NCBI GenBank assembly: GCA_003118195.1
Contig: BEXV01001528.1
Coordinates: 88,922 to 106,629, forward strand
DNA length: 17,708 nucleotides
Reading direction: 5' to 3'
Source of the DNA: Hemicentrotus pulcherrimus
Lineage: Eukaryota > Echinodermata > Echinoidea > Camarodonta > Strongylocentrotidae
The position numbers and the translations under genes were made by a program. Below are positions 1-8,687 of the stretch, piece by piece. A model generated the notes under the pieces. The model had not been told where the DNA came from and ran no database searches. It saw only the letters and a program-made list of their open reading frames with translations. Positions within the stretch are counted from its first letter, which is position 1, and the number at the start of each line of letters is the position of its first letter.

Positions 1-53
1 TTTTCCCCCCCCCCCCCCCTCTCTCCTTCCATCATCATCAATGTCGGATGCAG

Positions 54-195
54 ATGCCATAGAGATCGAAATGAGACCCCCTCCGACCCATATGCCCTTC
101 CAATCCCACCCGAAGCTTACCCGGCGACCTCAAATAGGGTTTGGAATGCCAGGCACGCTGCCAACATAACAGAGAACGCCATTTTTAGAAGTTGA
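54..195 (+). CDS. Possible terminal coding exon of an upstream gene (weak)
   Basis: A strong C/T tract (5-30) is followed by an AG at 52-53. The frame beginning at 55 reads CHRDRNETPSDPYALPIPPE and continues to TENAIFRS with a TGA at 193-195. The composition is coding-like and more GC-rich than the surroundings. An overlapping frame from ATG 41 is also open, to a TAA at 167, so the reading is ambiguous. I recognise no family. It could instead be 5' UTR or chance. Confidence 0.25.
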
Positions 196-665
196 TCCTT
201 TGATCGACAGAGTAAGCTAAGGATACAAATGTATTGTGCTATATATGAAAATTAATCATGTTCTGTTTGCATTATCGATTTACACATCATTTTACCTTAA
301 AAAGTGTTACAAAGCTGGACCACCATTTTACAACTATATTGTCGTGACGATGAATCTTCTGCTAAATCGGGAATGTATAAATTTTGTGATGGCATTATTG
401 TATTACATGTTTTTCCCTCGAAAAAAAAATGTTGTTTTCAAAAGCTGGATCATCCTTGTATCACTGTTTTTTTAAAGGTTTAAAAATTGATGTAGCATTG
501 AGTGTGAAAAAGGGGTGGTAAGTATAGCCCTGCGAACACCGAGAATTGGTACAGACAAAGAATCTCTGATTATGAGGTGGGATAAATACATAATACATTG
601 ACATATTTGAGGTGGTGTTTATTATGGTAGATCATTATAACACGCCTGTTGTGATTGCCCCTCCT

Positions 666-806
666 GTCTACGTCACAATCAAGTTTGTATCGGACGGGTA
701 CTGTTACAGAACGAGGGAGTTGAAGAGACGACATAGTCTTCATTCAGGCCTCTCAACTTCATGCCTTGTCTTTGACTGAAGACTATTGACAGCTGATTGC
801 GTAGAC
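666..806. repeat. Nested foldback element
   Basis: The outer arms are GTCTACGTCACAATC (666-680) and GATTGCGTAGAC (795-806), which pair except for a 3-nt bulge. The inner arms are ATAGTCTTCA (733-742) and TGAAGACTAT (777-786), which are exact reverse complements. Two concentric inverted repeats in 141 bp suggest a decayed foldback transposon. Confidence 0.45.
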
Positions 807-1820
807 TACGGTATACGATGATGCTGATATGTTATGTCGAGAGCGAGAGCTCTGGGCGTGGTCAGATACCAAGGGGGTAACCTCTTACCCCTCGGTACAC
901 AATGAGAACTTAAAGTAACGAGAGATATTGAAATCAAGATGGGTCTAGAAATTACATTCCTAGTATAATCTACGTCATTTTTTTTTTTTTTTAATACTTA
1001 CCATGGTTTCTGTCTCGTCTCTTAGTCTCAGTAACCCCTTTGTGCTTATGTTTCATTACGCACATAGGGCACTAAGACATTTTATATTTAGTTCCGAGTC
1101 CCCTTGAAAAAAGTTCGATAGACCTTTCACGTAGAGGTATCTTAAAGGGTACTCATTCGTTTCTTTTAAAATAATTATTCGTACATATTTAAAAATATTG
1201 AAAAGAAGAAAACAGCGGGAAGGTGCACGTTTCTGCTACACTCGAATTCATACAACAGCTGGAGTATGCTTTTTCCTCGATGTGATATTTGCTTTCCTCA
1301 GTCATTTCCAACTATCAACTCTTCTGTTAAATGAAGGAAGTCTGCTAACAATGTCAAATTAAAGTATCTAAAGAGTACAGATATACCTATATGGAAATAG
1401 TAAATACTACAGACAGATGATCATCGTTGTGCATGAGAAGCTACACCAGGCGTCGAATCTGATAAACATGAGCGCTATACAAAAACCCTCTATATAATTA
1501 TTATTGTTATTATAAAATGAAATAATAACGGACGTAATGAATTATTCTTTACACATTTCTTTTGCGATTTAGATTATTTACACATTTACATCGACTAATC
1601 TTCTACACCTCTCCTTTCAAAATCAAGGTTATTATGACATGACATAAAGAATTAAAAGATACATTACTAGACCCTACTAACATTTGCAAACAGTTGCAAG
1701 AGTAAACTTTGGATGCGGCGGACGTGTGAAATTGCTTCTAATTAAACGCCATTATTCGCCCGTACAGGCGCTGCTGTACGCCATAGACTTAATCAAAGGT
1801 GCACATACACACACGTACGG

Positions 1821-2024
1821 CTATTCTGCATTGGAATGCGTAGCGCCATTCGAGCCTCCCAGGGGCATGGTTATCGTAGGGGCTGTTGCGCTCAACGGGT
1901 ACCTTATATAGTCATCAGCCGGCTGGTTCGGCTGGTAGATGAGAGACATGGTGGTCGGGTGGGAATCATAAGGGTTGCGGTCTCTTGAGGTTTGATTCAT
2001 AAAGAAGTCGCTATACGCCAGGCT
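1821..2024 (-). CDS. Possible terminal exon or gene fragment on the minus strand (unrecognised)
   Basis: On the minus strand an AG at 2026-2025 precedes 67 codons ending in TAG (1823-1821). The peptide begins SLAYSDFFMNQTSRDRNPYD, contains YQPNQPADDYIRYPL and ends SNGATHSNAE. It is rich in P, Y, N and T like a disordered C-terminal tail, and the DNA is GC-richer than its flanks. The open frame continues to 2162, but that part overlaps a foldback repeat (2041-2118) and does not look coding. I recognise no family. It may be a nested antisense gene, a gene fragment, or chance. Confidence 0.3.
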   Translation of the reverse strand, partial: SLAYSDFFMNQTSRDRNPYDSHPTTMSLIYQPNQPADDYIRYPLSATAPTITMPLGGSNGATHSNAE

Positions 2025-2040
2025 CTCGTAATGCAGAGGA

Positions 2041-2118
2041 GTGAAAATCCACTCTTTTAGGAGTAGTGGAAGCCACTCCAAAGTAGTGGTTCGAATTACT
2101 CTTTTAAGAGTCGATTCT
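2041..2118. repeat. Clustered short inverted repeats (CCACTC / GAGTGG type)
   Basis: Alternating CCACTC and GAGTAGTGG or AGTAGTGG blocks, plus ACTCTTTTAGGAGT and ACTCTTTTAAGAGT, form several overlapping hairpins in 78 bp. No gene explains this. It looks like a repeat-family fragment. Confidence 0.4.
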
Positions 2119-2186
2119 ACGGTAGTTTTTTTTAATATTTCCCTTTCCTTAAACCTCATCAATATATAAATCCTCTTTGGATCATC

Positions 2187-2251
2187 GCCCCCTCCCCTTC
2201 TCCCTCACCCTCACCTTCCCCCTCCCTCACCCTCCCTCACCCTCCCCTCCC
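2187..2251. repeat. CCCTCAC-type low-complexity tract
   Basis: Nearly pure C/T with irregular repeats of CCCTCAC and CCCTCCCTCAC. It is an imperfect microsatellite. Confidence 0.7.
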
Positions 2252-2868
2252 ACATTAACGTCGTAATATCGATTGCAACAATCCAGATATTCTCAAGCGT
2301 CCTAAATAAACTTTTATTCATAAAGTATTGTCATGCATTGTGATATTTTCATTCCATAAAACAACCAGAGTCGAACCTGATAAAATGCACCAAGTCCCTT
2401 TGATGACAGCATATGGATATGAAAGAAATCCCCCTTCCTTTTACCCTTTCATTCTACTTCTATGACATTTAAATTCTTGTTTTGTTTTTTTTTTCGTTTT
2501 ATTTACGGGTGCAAGGTTAAGCTGCAATTTTTTCCTCTCAGGCTGTTGCCTTTCCGTATTTTACAAGTAATGCATTACAGTTCGTATTATTGTCATTGAT
2601 CACTGTCAACAAATAAATAAATCTCAATAATTATGATGACCGTATACTTCAGAATGATGATGCAGAAACCAATTAAAATTCATATTAATTAACGATGATA
2701 TTTCTGTCTCACTTTTCACATTTTGAATCCCTTATTGATATAGTGTTGCCGAGATTCGTCTCTGCACTTACTTTAGCAAGGTTATTTTTTTTTAGAATAC
2801 TATTGCTGATTATGAAGTAATGAAATACTAAATTTCCCATTTTCTTTCTATTTTTTTTCACACTCCAG

Positions 2869-2984
2869 ATCGAGTCAAAACGCGACCCCGAGCTTGAACG
2901 TCAGTGCGTGGAGTTCGTTGTCCATCACACAGGCGAGACCGTCAATACTTTCGATGACCTGAAGAACGGAGTCATTCTATGCAA
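2869..2984 (+). CDS. Exon 2: start of CH domain, transgelin/calponin-like
   Basis: The exon begins after a pyrimidine-rich acceptor ending CTCCAG and stops at a consensus donor GTAAGT (2985-2990). It is 116 nt and ends in phase 2, so the last lysine codon takes its third base from exon 3. Translation starts IESKRDPELE, matching the (I/V)xSKYDPxxE segment that opens the CH domain in calponin and transgelin. It ends DLKNGVILCK, matching the conserved LKdGviLC segment of CH helix 3. There is no methionine in this frame, so it cannot be the first coding exon. It is the only copy of this segment I found in the window, so all three exon 3 variants probably depend on it. The preceding exon should end in phase 0. 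Confidence 0.92.
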
Positions 2985-5027
2985 GTAAGTCTTAGAATGG
3001 AGTAGAAGAAAACCTTCAACAAAGCGACAGAAAACAAGATCGCAAGTACTTTCGGAAAATGATCCTTAGGCAATTTCAATAGCCTCGCCCATGGTGTGAA
3101 GATTTCGTTGACATAATAACGTAATCCGAACATGATTTCTAATAGATGTACAATCATGACCTTAGGGGATTGAAATTGCCCTTGATATCATTTCTCGAAA
3201 GTTTTTTATGATCGTGTCCAAATGTCTTACTAATCATGATCATTTGGTAATGGGACTTAAAGATTTGCGTGGACTGAAACGTGCGACGTCCATTCAAGGC
3301 AGTGCATTAAAGATGAAGTTGAGTTCTGGTCATGCGAGTGGTGTGGAATCGACCAGAAAAGGTTGCAATCTAGCATATAAGAATTTGTGTGTATTGCAAG
3401 GTTCTGGAATCATCAAAATGATAAGAAATCTGGTAAAGTTACAAACACTGTACACAGAAAGATGTATATGGGACTACACGAACACGTGGCGAAAAAACCC
3501 CCCCCCCCGAGTTTTACGATAAACATGAGATATTTAGAATATGCAGGCATTTGAAGAGCCATGCTTTTCACGGAACATGTCTTATCTGATGTTCTTCCAC
3601 ACTTGCATAATAACAAATGATAAAGTTCACGAATTATTTTTCACCTCTTCCCAGAACTCAACCTTCTCTTTAAAAGGACTTCGATCGTAGCAATCCCCGT
3701 TGTCTTCGTAAGAATCTAAAAGTCCCTATACCTGATATAAGACCAACGATGCTCATGCATCCCACAGACCACCTCTTTATTTGCAATAAATATTTATCTG
3801 GATTTTCCCCTTCATGGGTAAGACTGATTGATTATATGGCAAATTTTTCTCAGCCAGCAATTACATTAAATGATCGTACTTTAAGCCAGATATAAATGGA
3901 GTTGTTTATTTCAGACAAAAAGTCCTGAATCAAACGGAAGAACAAGGAATGGTCTGTTATACAAGATTGGTCAAACATGGTATATAAAATGTGCAACTCG
4001 TGGTTGTTATAGTAACTTAAATCTCCTATCAGATGAATAATGAAAGGCTTGGGGAGTCTAATCCTAATGTAGCAATGATGGCTGTTATTTGATATGTTTA
4101 TCTGTAATATATCAATCTCAAAGTTAATGTATCAATTTAATGGAAAGATCCGTTTACATGTATGTATTCCTTCATATGCAATGAATTACATGTTAACTAG
4201 AGGACATATCACCCCATGTCACCTTTTCGTTCCGTCATCTCATTCGATTTAGAATTTATATCAATATTGAATGCCATTTATCATTCAATCCGTTGCTTGT
4301 CTGCTTTCAACTAGTAGTTCATTACTTGAAGCAATATCATTCATTAATTACAAGTTGGGCTTTTTTTTACATATCCATCTTCCATATCCAATCTTTACAT
4401 AAAGTACATTAGTAAACTTGGCATCAAAGTTCAAAGCACTTTACACATATTGATATGGGCCGTTTGCTTTTTTTTTTCTGGAATGGATTTAAAATGCACT
4501 GCTTTGTGGAATGTAAACAATAACATTTCTTTATGATTATTTTGATTCGTTTTTATTTCTCTCTTTAACCAAACGTCGATGTTTCACGTACATTATTTGT
4601 AAACATGCATTTCACGAGCATGATATATTTTTAATATTTTTAAGGTGACAGCCAACGGTGTTTGACTTTTGTTTTTTTAATTTACCCCTTCTTAACCTTT
4701 TTTTGATAATTTGTATGTGGATTTCATTTAAAAGGAGATGTCGGCAGTTTGCCTCAATTCATTTGATCACAGAGTTTTACAATCAAAACCTTAATCACTT
4801 CCATTTCATTGGGGGCTTTAAAACGTTGCTTGTCTCTGACAAACTGCATTGTATATTTTGTTTTGATGGCCTCCAATTCAAGGCAACCTCCTTTGTTTCA
4901 TGTAACTAAGCAATTATTTTGTGTTACGTTGCGTTTTGAGAATCTTGCATTATTTGAGCTTGAACTTCTTTATTCCATGTTTTCTGTTTTGCCTGCATGT
5001 CGGGAATTCGAACAATCACATCTATAG
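2985..5027 (+). other. Intron between exon 2 and exon 3a
   Basis: 2,043 nt starting GTAAGT and ending TATAG. The short open frames here have no supported splice sites or family. The only point of note is TGCATG at 4994-4999, just before exon 3a. Confidence 0.8.
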
Positions 5028-5097
5028 GTTGATAAACTCATTTAAACCTGGCGCAGTAAAGAAAGTTGAGAACGCTACAAAAAATACATTCGCAAAG
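5028..5097 (+). CDS. Exon 3a: alternative CH-domain segment, variant with one extra codon
   Basis: The exon is 70 nt with acceptor TATAG and donor GTAAGT (5098-5103). Its first G completes the lysine codon from exon 2, followed by 23 codons starting LINSFKPGAVKKVENA and ending NTFAK. This aligns with exons 3b and 3c but is one codon longer, has a lysine where both others have cysteine (FKPG versus FCPG), and ends FAK instead of FKQ. It is more AT-rich and more diverged than 3b and 3c are from each other. The pyrimidine tract before its acceptor is poor, which is typical of regulated exons. TGCATG motifs lie 28 nt before it (4994) and 21 nt after it (5118). It splices in phase to 4a or 4b. If spliced to 3b as well, translation stops after two codons. 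Confidence 0.87.
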
Positions 5098-6322
5098 GTA
5101 AGTTGAAGAGGAACGAATGCATGCGACAATGACGCTATAAGCTGGTGGAAAATGACGTAAAACGGATAGTCCTGTCGTTATCTAGTCGTTATATAGTATT
5201 ACTAGAATGTGGTTTTATGTTGCATGTTAATGTATTCTGCCTTAGACTATTCATTTTCGTCCTTGAGTGGCTGAACTATCGCTTTGCGGGAGAAATCAGG
5301 CCAGAGACTAACAAGTAGCTGCATGTGCTAAGGAATCTAACCTTTCGAAATGTTTCGAAATGAACCCTAGCAGCTAATTTATAATTCTAATTTGTGATAA
5401 TTATGTACGTTTAGATTTAGCAGTGTATCCAACAAATGCACAGTGACTAATTTCCTTTAGTGACACAAACTAACACTAATTATTAGTTTAGACAGTATCA
5501 AGCAAAGATGCCACACAACTAGTTCATGCAATACTAGATCAAGAACATGCTCACATTTACGTATTATATAATCTAGTTAGAAGCCCGAACCAGAGACCCT
5601 CAAGTACCATCATTTCAGATTAAAATTAATCCATCTTTTTGTAAGTTCCTGTAGATTATGTTGCATGCACTTGGAGGTCAACAAGAACCCAGTCAACAAA
5701 TCAAACCCTTGTTTCGTCTGCCCCTTCCTCTCTCTGTCCATTTTGCCATAGTCCCAGCTAAAATCTAAGACACGTCACTTCCCAGTTTTAATGCGTTACT
5801 ATTAATTATCAATAAAGATTGAAAATGAAGGAAAAGAGTGACCCGCCCGAATCCTTTAGTATTTTGACTAAGAACAAAGAACAGTGTAGAATGGACATAC
5901 ACACAACAAGACATACCTAACATGCTTTGAGGAAGGGGGGGAGGAGAGATTATATAGTGCGGAAGCAAAACTGCAAAAGGAAGCCTCCTAGGTATTTAGG
6001 AACCTTCTGCAGCTGAAGAGGCAATATAAATCATTAATCCTATTTTTTCCTCAGGAAATTGTCAATACAAGTCATGTCACAAACAAAATTACTACATCGC
6101 AAACATGCCCAAAAAAGAAATACACTCCATGAACATTTTATAGGACGATCATAATTCTTTCGCCAGAAATATATATCGACTCTTAACCAAGCATCTTTAG
6201 GATCTGTTGTTGTTTAGAATTCTGTTGACCTCCTACCGCCATGTCCTCCCCCTTTCCCTTCAAGTATCTTTAGTGTTGAACTTGTCATCCCTCTATATAT
6301 ATTATGTGTGCATTTCTATCAG
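5098..6322 (+). other. Intron between exon 3a and exon 3b
   Basis: 1,225 nt, long enough that splice-site crowding cannot explain exclusive use of 3a or 3b. It carries the TGCATG and ACTAAY motifs in its first half. No coding segment was seen in it. Confidence 0.75.
5307..5480 (+). promoter_or_regulatory. ACTAAY motif cluster downstream of exon 3a (candidate QKI sites)
   Basis: ACTAAC at 5307 and 5469 and ACTAAT at 5446 and 5475, three of them within 35 nt. ACUAAY is the core of the quaking (QKI) response element, and QKI is a muscle splicing regulator. Such short motifs can also be branch points or chance in AT-rich DNA. Confidence 0.35.
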
Positions 6323-6389
6323 GCTTGTTAACAAATTCTGCCCGGGTTCGGTGAAGAAGGTCGAACAATCCTCAGCTGTCTTCAAGCAG
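6323..6389 (+). CDS. Exon 3b: alternative CH-domain segment of cassette A
   Basis: The exon is 67 nt with acceptor CTATCAG and donor GTAAGG (6390-6395). After the shared base it encodes 22 residues, starting LVNKFCPGSVKKVEQ and ending VFKQ. This matches the LiNkLxPGsvkKi segment of calponin and transgelin. It is closest to exon 3c, with 18 of 22 residues identical. It enters in phase 2 and leaves in phase 0, like 3a and 3c. The open reading frame continues into the intron on both sides, but the splice signals and the homology to 3c set clear edges. I see no TGCATG within 300 nt of it, unlike exon 3a. Confidence 0.9.
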
Positions 6390-6480
6390 GTAAGGAAACC
6401 TACCCATCCTGCATCAGCTATTCTGCCCGCTACCCCTTACAAAGTTGCGATTGCATACCTGAGGAACACCACTGTTAGAG

Positions 6481-6514
6481 AGTTACGATCAGTCGCAAGT
6501 TACGACCAATCACA
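6481..6514. repeat. Tandem 17-bp duplication
   Basis: AGTTACGATCAGTCGCA is followed directly by AGTTACGACCAATCACA, with three mismatches. A related inverted copy (GATTGGTCATAACTC) lies near 6937-6951, so both may be remnants of one dispersed repeat. Confidence 0.5.
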
Positions 6515-7050
6515 GATCCCCGCCATTTATCCATAATTAGGGGCAGTCTCAGAGAAGCGGTGATGGGATCACGTAGGTGTTTTGTTGCATTAAATGTTTA
6601 CACGGTTCAGAATATGTGAGTGTAATCGTTACAAAATCAAATTAAAGGCATATAGGCATACATTTACGTCTTAAACTTTGAGGGAATTTGGATATCAAAA
6701 TAGAGGTTGTCTGAAGTACGTCAGAAAAATGGGCGTATGAAGGAAACGAAAACTTATGGCCACAACGCCAAGTCGACCAGTTGAAGCAAAGTTAAATCAT
6801 GTTATTCATGAATACGGAAACGTTATGTTGAACACATTAGGTTGTTCCGGATATGTTTGATTCTCGCAAGTGAAATTATGTTCACTCGTACCATGCAAGG
6901 GTAAAAATGGACCAGTTTGCACGGTTTAAAACTGACGATTGGTCATAACTCTGTGTACAGGTGTGTTCCTTGAGCGGTTATGTTAATTAATGTAGACCGG
7001 TCATGTCTAAAACTGTCCATACAGATGCGATGTGTGATCCCATTGCTGCG

Positions 7051-7084
7051 TTTTTTTTTTTGTTTTTTTTTTTGTTTTTTTTTT
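7051..7084. repeat. Poly-T tract
   Basis: 34 bp of T with two single G interruptions. Confidence 0.85.
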
Positions 7085-7283
7085 AAAACACTAGGTTGTC
7101 TTTCACCGTAATGACAGCAAATCAAAATGCACTTTTTTCTGTACAAGAGATACTGAGATAACTCTTCACACTAATACTGTTGGAGAGCGAAGAGGGATTC
7201 CTGACATGGCTTATCAAAATAAGAAATCCACTGAAAATATTGAATGGACAAGGTCTACAACTAATTAATAAGTGTGTCCAATA

Positions 7284-7432
7284 CCTAATGCTACGGTCAC
7301 AAAGGTCCGTACGAACAATTATTTTGTACGAATCTCCCTGTTTTTCATTGTCTTCCCGAATTTCCATTGTCTAAAAATCGTTCGTACGGCGTTCGTAGCA
7401 GTTCGTAATGGCATTTGTGACCGAGGCATTAG
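7284..7432. mobile_element. MITE-like foldback element
   Basis: The left end CCTAATGCTACGGTCACAAA (7284-7303) pairs with the right end TTTGTGACCGAGGCATTAG (7414-7432) with few mismatches. Inside, GTCCGTACGAAC and GTTCGTACGGC also pair. No transposase is present, so it is a short non-autonomous element. Similar AAGTGTGTC words at 7270 and 7745 are too weak to call a target duplication. Confidence 0.6.
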
Positions 7433-8122
7433 TAGCAACGCAAAATCGACACCAAATCGGTCGATTAATGGCCATTGGGGGGTAATGTAATTGTCTGATC
7501 GGTCTGTTGTCGGTCTCGTTGGTGTGACTGAGGTTTAACAATGCTTCGCAATAGAAGTCCACAGCACTCAAACAAGGGCGCTTTCGAAAATTAGGAGCTA
7601 TATATGAACACCTATCCGTTTAACAAAAAAATTGCAGAAAGGGCGTCAACATTGTTTGTAGATGACTTGTGAAAGCATCCTTCAAAGATAGATATGATCG
7701 TTGAATCATTCTTGCATAATAGAACAGAATAGAGAGGACCTACTAAGTGTGTCTAATTAGTCTTGGTAGATGTCTGAAATTATATGATGAACAAATTCAT
7801 CTCTTACTAAAACTCGAACAAGCAAAGACCTATTAAAGTAAGTAAAAACACCTTTACAAAAGTATAACCTGAAACCAAACGTTTTGCTTCGTTTTAAAAA
7901 TATGATGGAGCACAAGTTTTCATTTTTACCAACTTTAAATGGTTGTTTACCAACTTTTAAACATACGCACGTGCTTTCTTAGCAGTATAAACAAACCTTC
8001 AATCCGGAGTAGGAATTGACCGGAATAGGCCGCGCAGCAATATCGCCAGACCATGTGTCGTCAGACTGTTGAGTAACATCATGTTTACGCTGTGCCCTTT
8101 ACCTCTTCCTTTCTCCCTTCAG

Positions 8123-8260
8123 AGGGCAAACCTTGAATCCTTCATCCAGGGATGCAAGGCATTTGGACTCAAGGACCAAGAAGTCTTCCAGGTCAACGAT
8201 CTTTTCGAAAACAAGAACATCCCACAGTTCACACAGTGCCTTGTCGCCCTTGGCCGCTAT
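8123..8260 (+). CDS. Exon 4a: second half of CH domain, cassette A
   Basis: The acceptor follows a long pyrimidine tract (about 8099-8122) ending TTCAG, and the donor is GTAAGT (8261-8266). The exon is exactly 46 codons, phase 0 at both ends. Its product starts RANLESFIQGCKAFGL and includes DQEVFQVNDLFENKNIP and CLVALGRY. These match the CH-domain segment of the family in which (M/L)ExixxFlxa is followed by a VDLFE motif and an xLxALGr helix. An AG two bases later (8123-8124) would break the frame, so the start at 8123 is the one that fits. It differs from exon 4b at 19 of 138 bases and 9 of 46 residues, while the first 31 bases are identical. Confidence 0.92.
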
Positions 8261-8687
8261 GTAAGTAGTCTTCTCATCAAGATGTTAATGAACCCGTCTT
8301 TAGTTTGTCTAAAAAGTCGTTAAAATCACGTCAAAATACGACGTTCATACGACGTTTTCCTATGGTACAAGTTGACGTCTTAAAGACGTCTTTCTTTGAC
8401 TAATAAGACGTAAAGATCAGGTCAAAGTATGACGTAAGTATGATGTAAAGACGTAAATAAGACGTGATTTTTACCAGTTTCTGCTATCAGGGTAAGTGTA
8501 GGCCACCTTGAGAGACTGTTCCTATTTTTGTTATAACCTTGTGTAGTTTTACGTCATCCCATTCTGGAATACAATGTCATGTAAGGTTATCTCAATTGCT
8601 ATTTGATCAGGTAGAATCCAACCTTTCTTTTTCTTGATGAGTGATTTATGAAGTAATCCTGATGTTATCTTTGATCTTGACCCACAG
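8261..8687 (+). other. Intron between exon 4a and exon 5a
   Basis: 427 nt starting GTAAGT and ending CCACAG. About a third of it is the GACGT-rich foldback element at 8322-8471. Confidence 0.85.
8322..8471. mobile_element. GACGT-rich MITE-like element with perfect 11-bp terminal inverted repeats
   Basis: AAAATCACGTC (8322-8332) and GACGTGATTTT (8461-8471) are exact reverse complements 150 bp apart end to end. The core GACGTCTTAAAGACGTC (8374-8390) is itself a palindrome around one base. GACGT or its near variants recur across the element. No coding capacity is present. No convincing target-site duplication is seen beyond a possible TA. Confidence 0.65.

Larger units (their letters stand above)
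196..2868 (+). other. Non-coding: upstream sequence or intron 1 of the transgelin-like gene
   Basis: I looked for a first coding exon ending in phase 0 at a good donor and found none. GTAAG-type donors at 213 and 518 have in-frame stops with no ATG after them. The stretch holds a nested foldback (666-806), a minus-strand coding-like patch (1821-2024), a short inverted repeat cluster (2041-2118) and a CCCTCAC-type low-complexity tract (2187-2251). Confidence 0.6.
4994..5667 (+). promoter_or_regulatory. TGCATG cluster around exon 3a (candidate RBFOX splicing enhancer)
   Basis: TGCATG occurs at 4994, 5118, 5221, 5320 and 5662: once 28 nt upstream of exon 3a and four times in the first 570 nt downstream. 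I counted only about six more in the rest of the window. UGCAUG is the established binding site of RBFOX proteins, which in muscle and neurons promote inclusion when bound downstream of an exon. The role at this locus is inferred. Confidence 0.6.
6390..8122 (+). other. Intron between exon 3b and exon 4a
   Basis: 1,733 nt. It holds a tandem 17-mer (6481-6514), a poly-T tract with two interrupting G bases (7051-7084) and a foldback element (7284-7432). The open frame through exon 3b continues into it, to about 6536, but is simple read-through. Confidence 0.8.

Noticed and set aside
173..211. Microexon ending at a GTAAGC donor that would join exon 2 in phase 0
   Set aside because: It has no in-frame ATG, a TAA sits just upstream in frame, and the acceptor lacks a pyrimidine tract. 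The peptide shows no convincing match to the family N-terminus.
1684..1911. 75-codon + strand frame
   Set aside because: No splice or start context and no recognisable product. It overlaps the more coding-like minus-strand segment.
6207..6536. 109-codon open frame containing exon 3b
   Set aside because: Only the exon 3b part is conserved with 3a and 3c. The flanks are intron read-through past good splice sites.
7268..7757. Possible target duplication TAAGTGTGTC at 7269 and 7744 framing a larger element
   Set aside because: The words are short and the flanks differ. The inverted ends at 7284-7432 define a smaller element better.
8069..8323. 84-codon open frame around exon 4a starting at an ATG
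   Set aside because: The ATG lies in the pyrimidine tract before the acceptor. The conserved part starts exactly at 8123 and ends at the GTAAGT donor.
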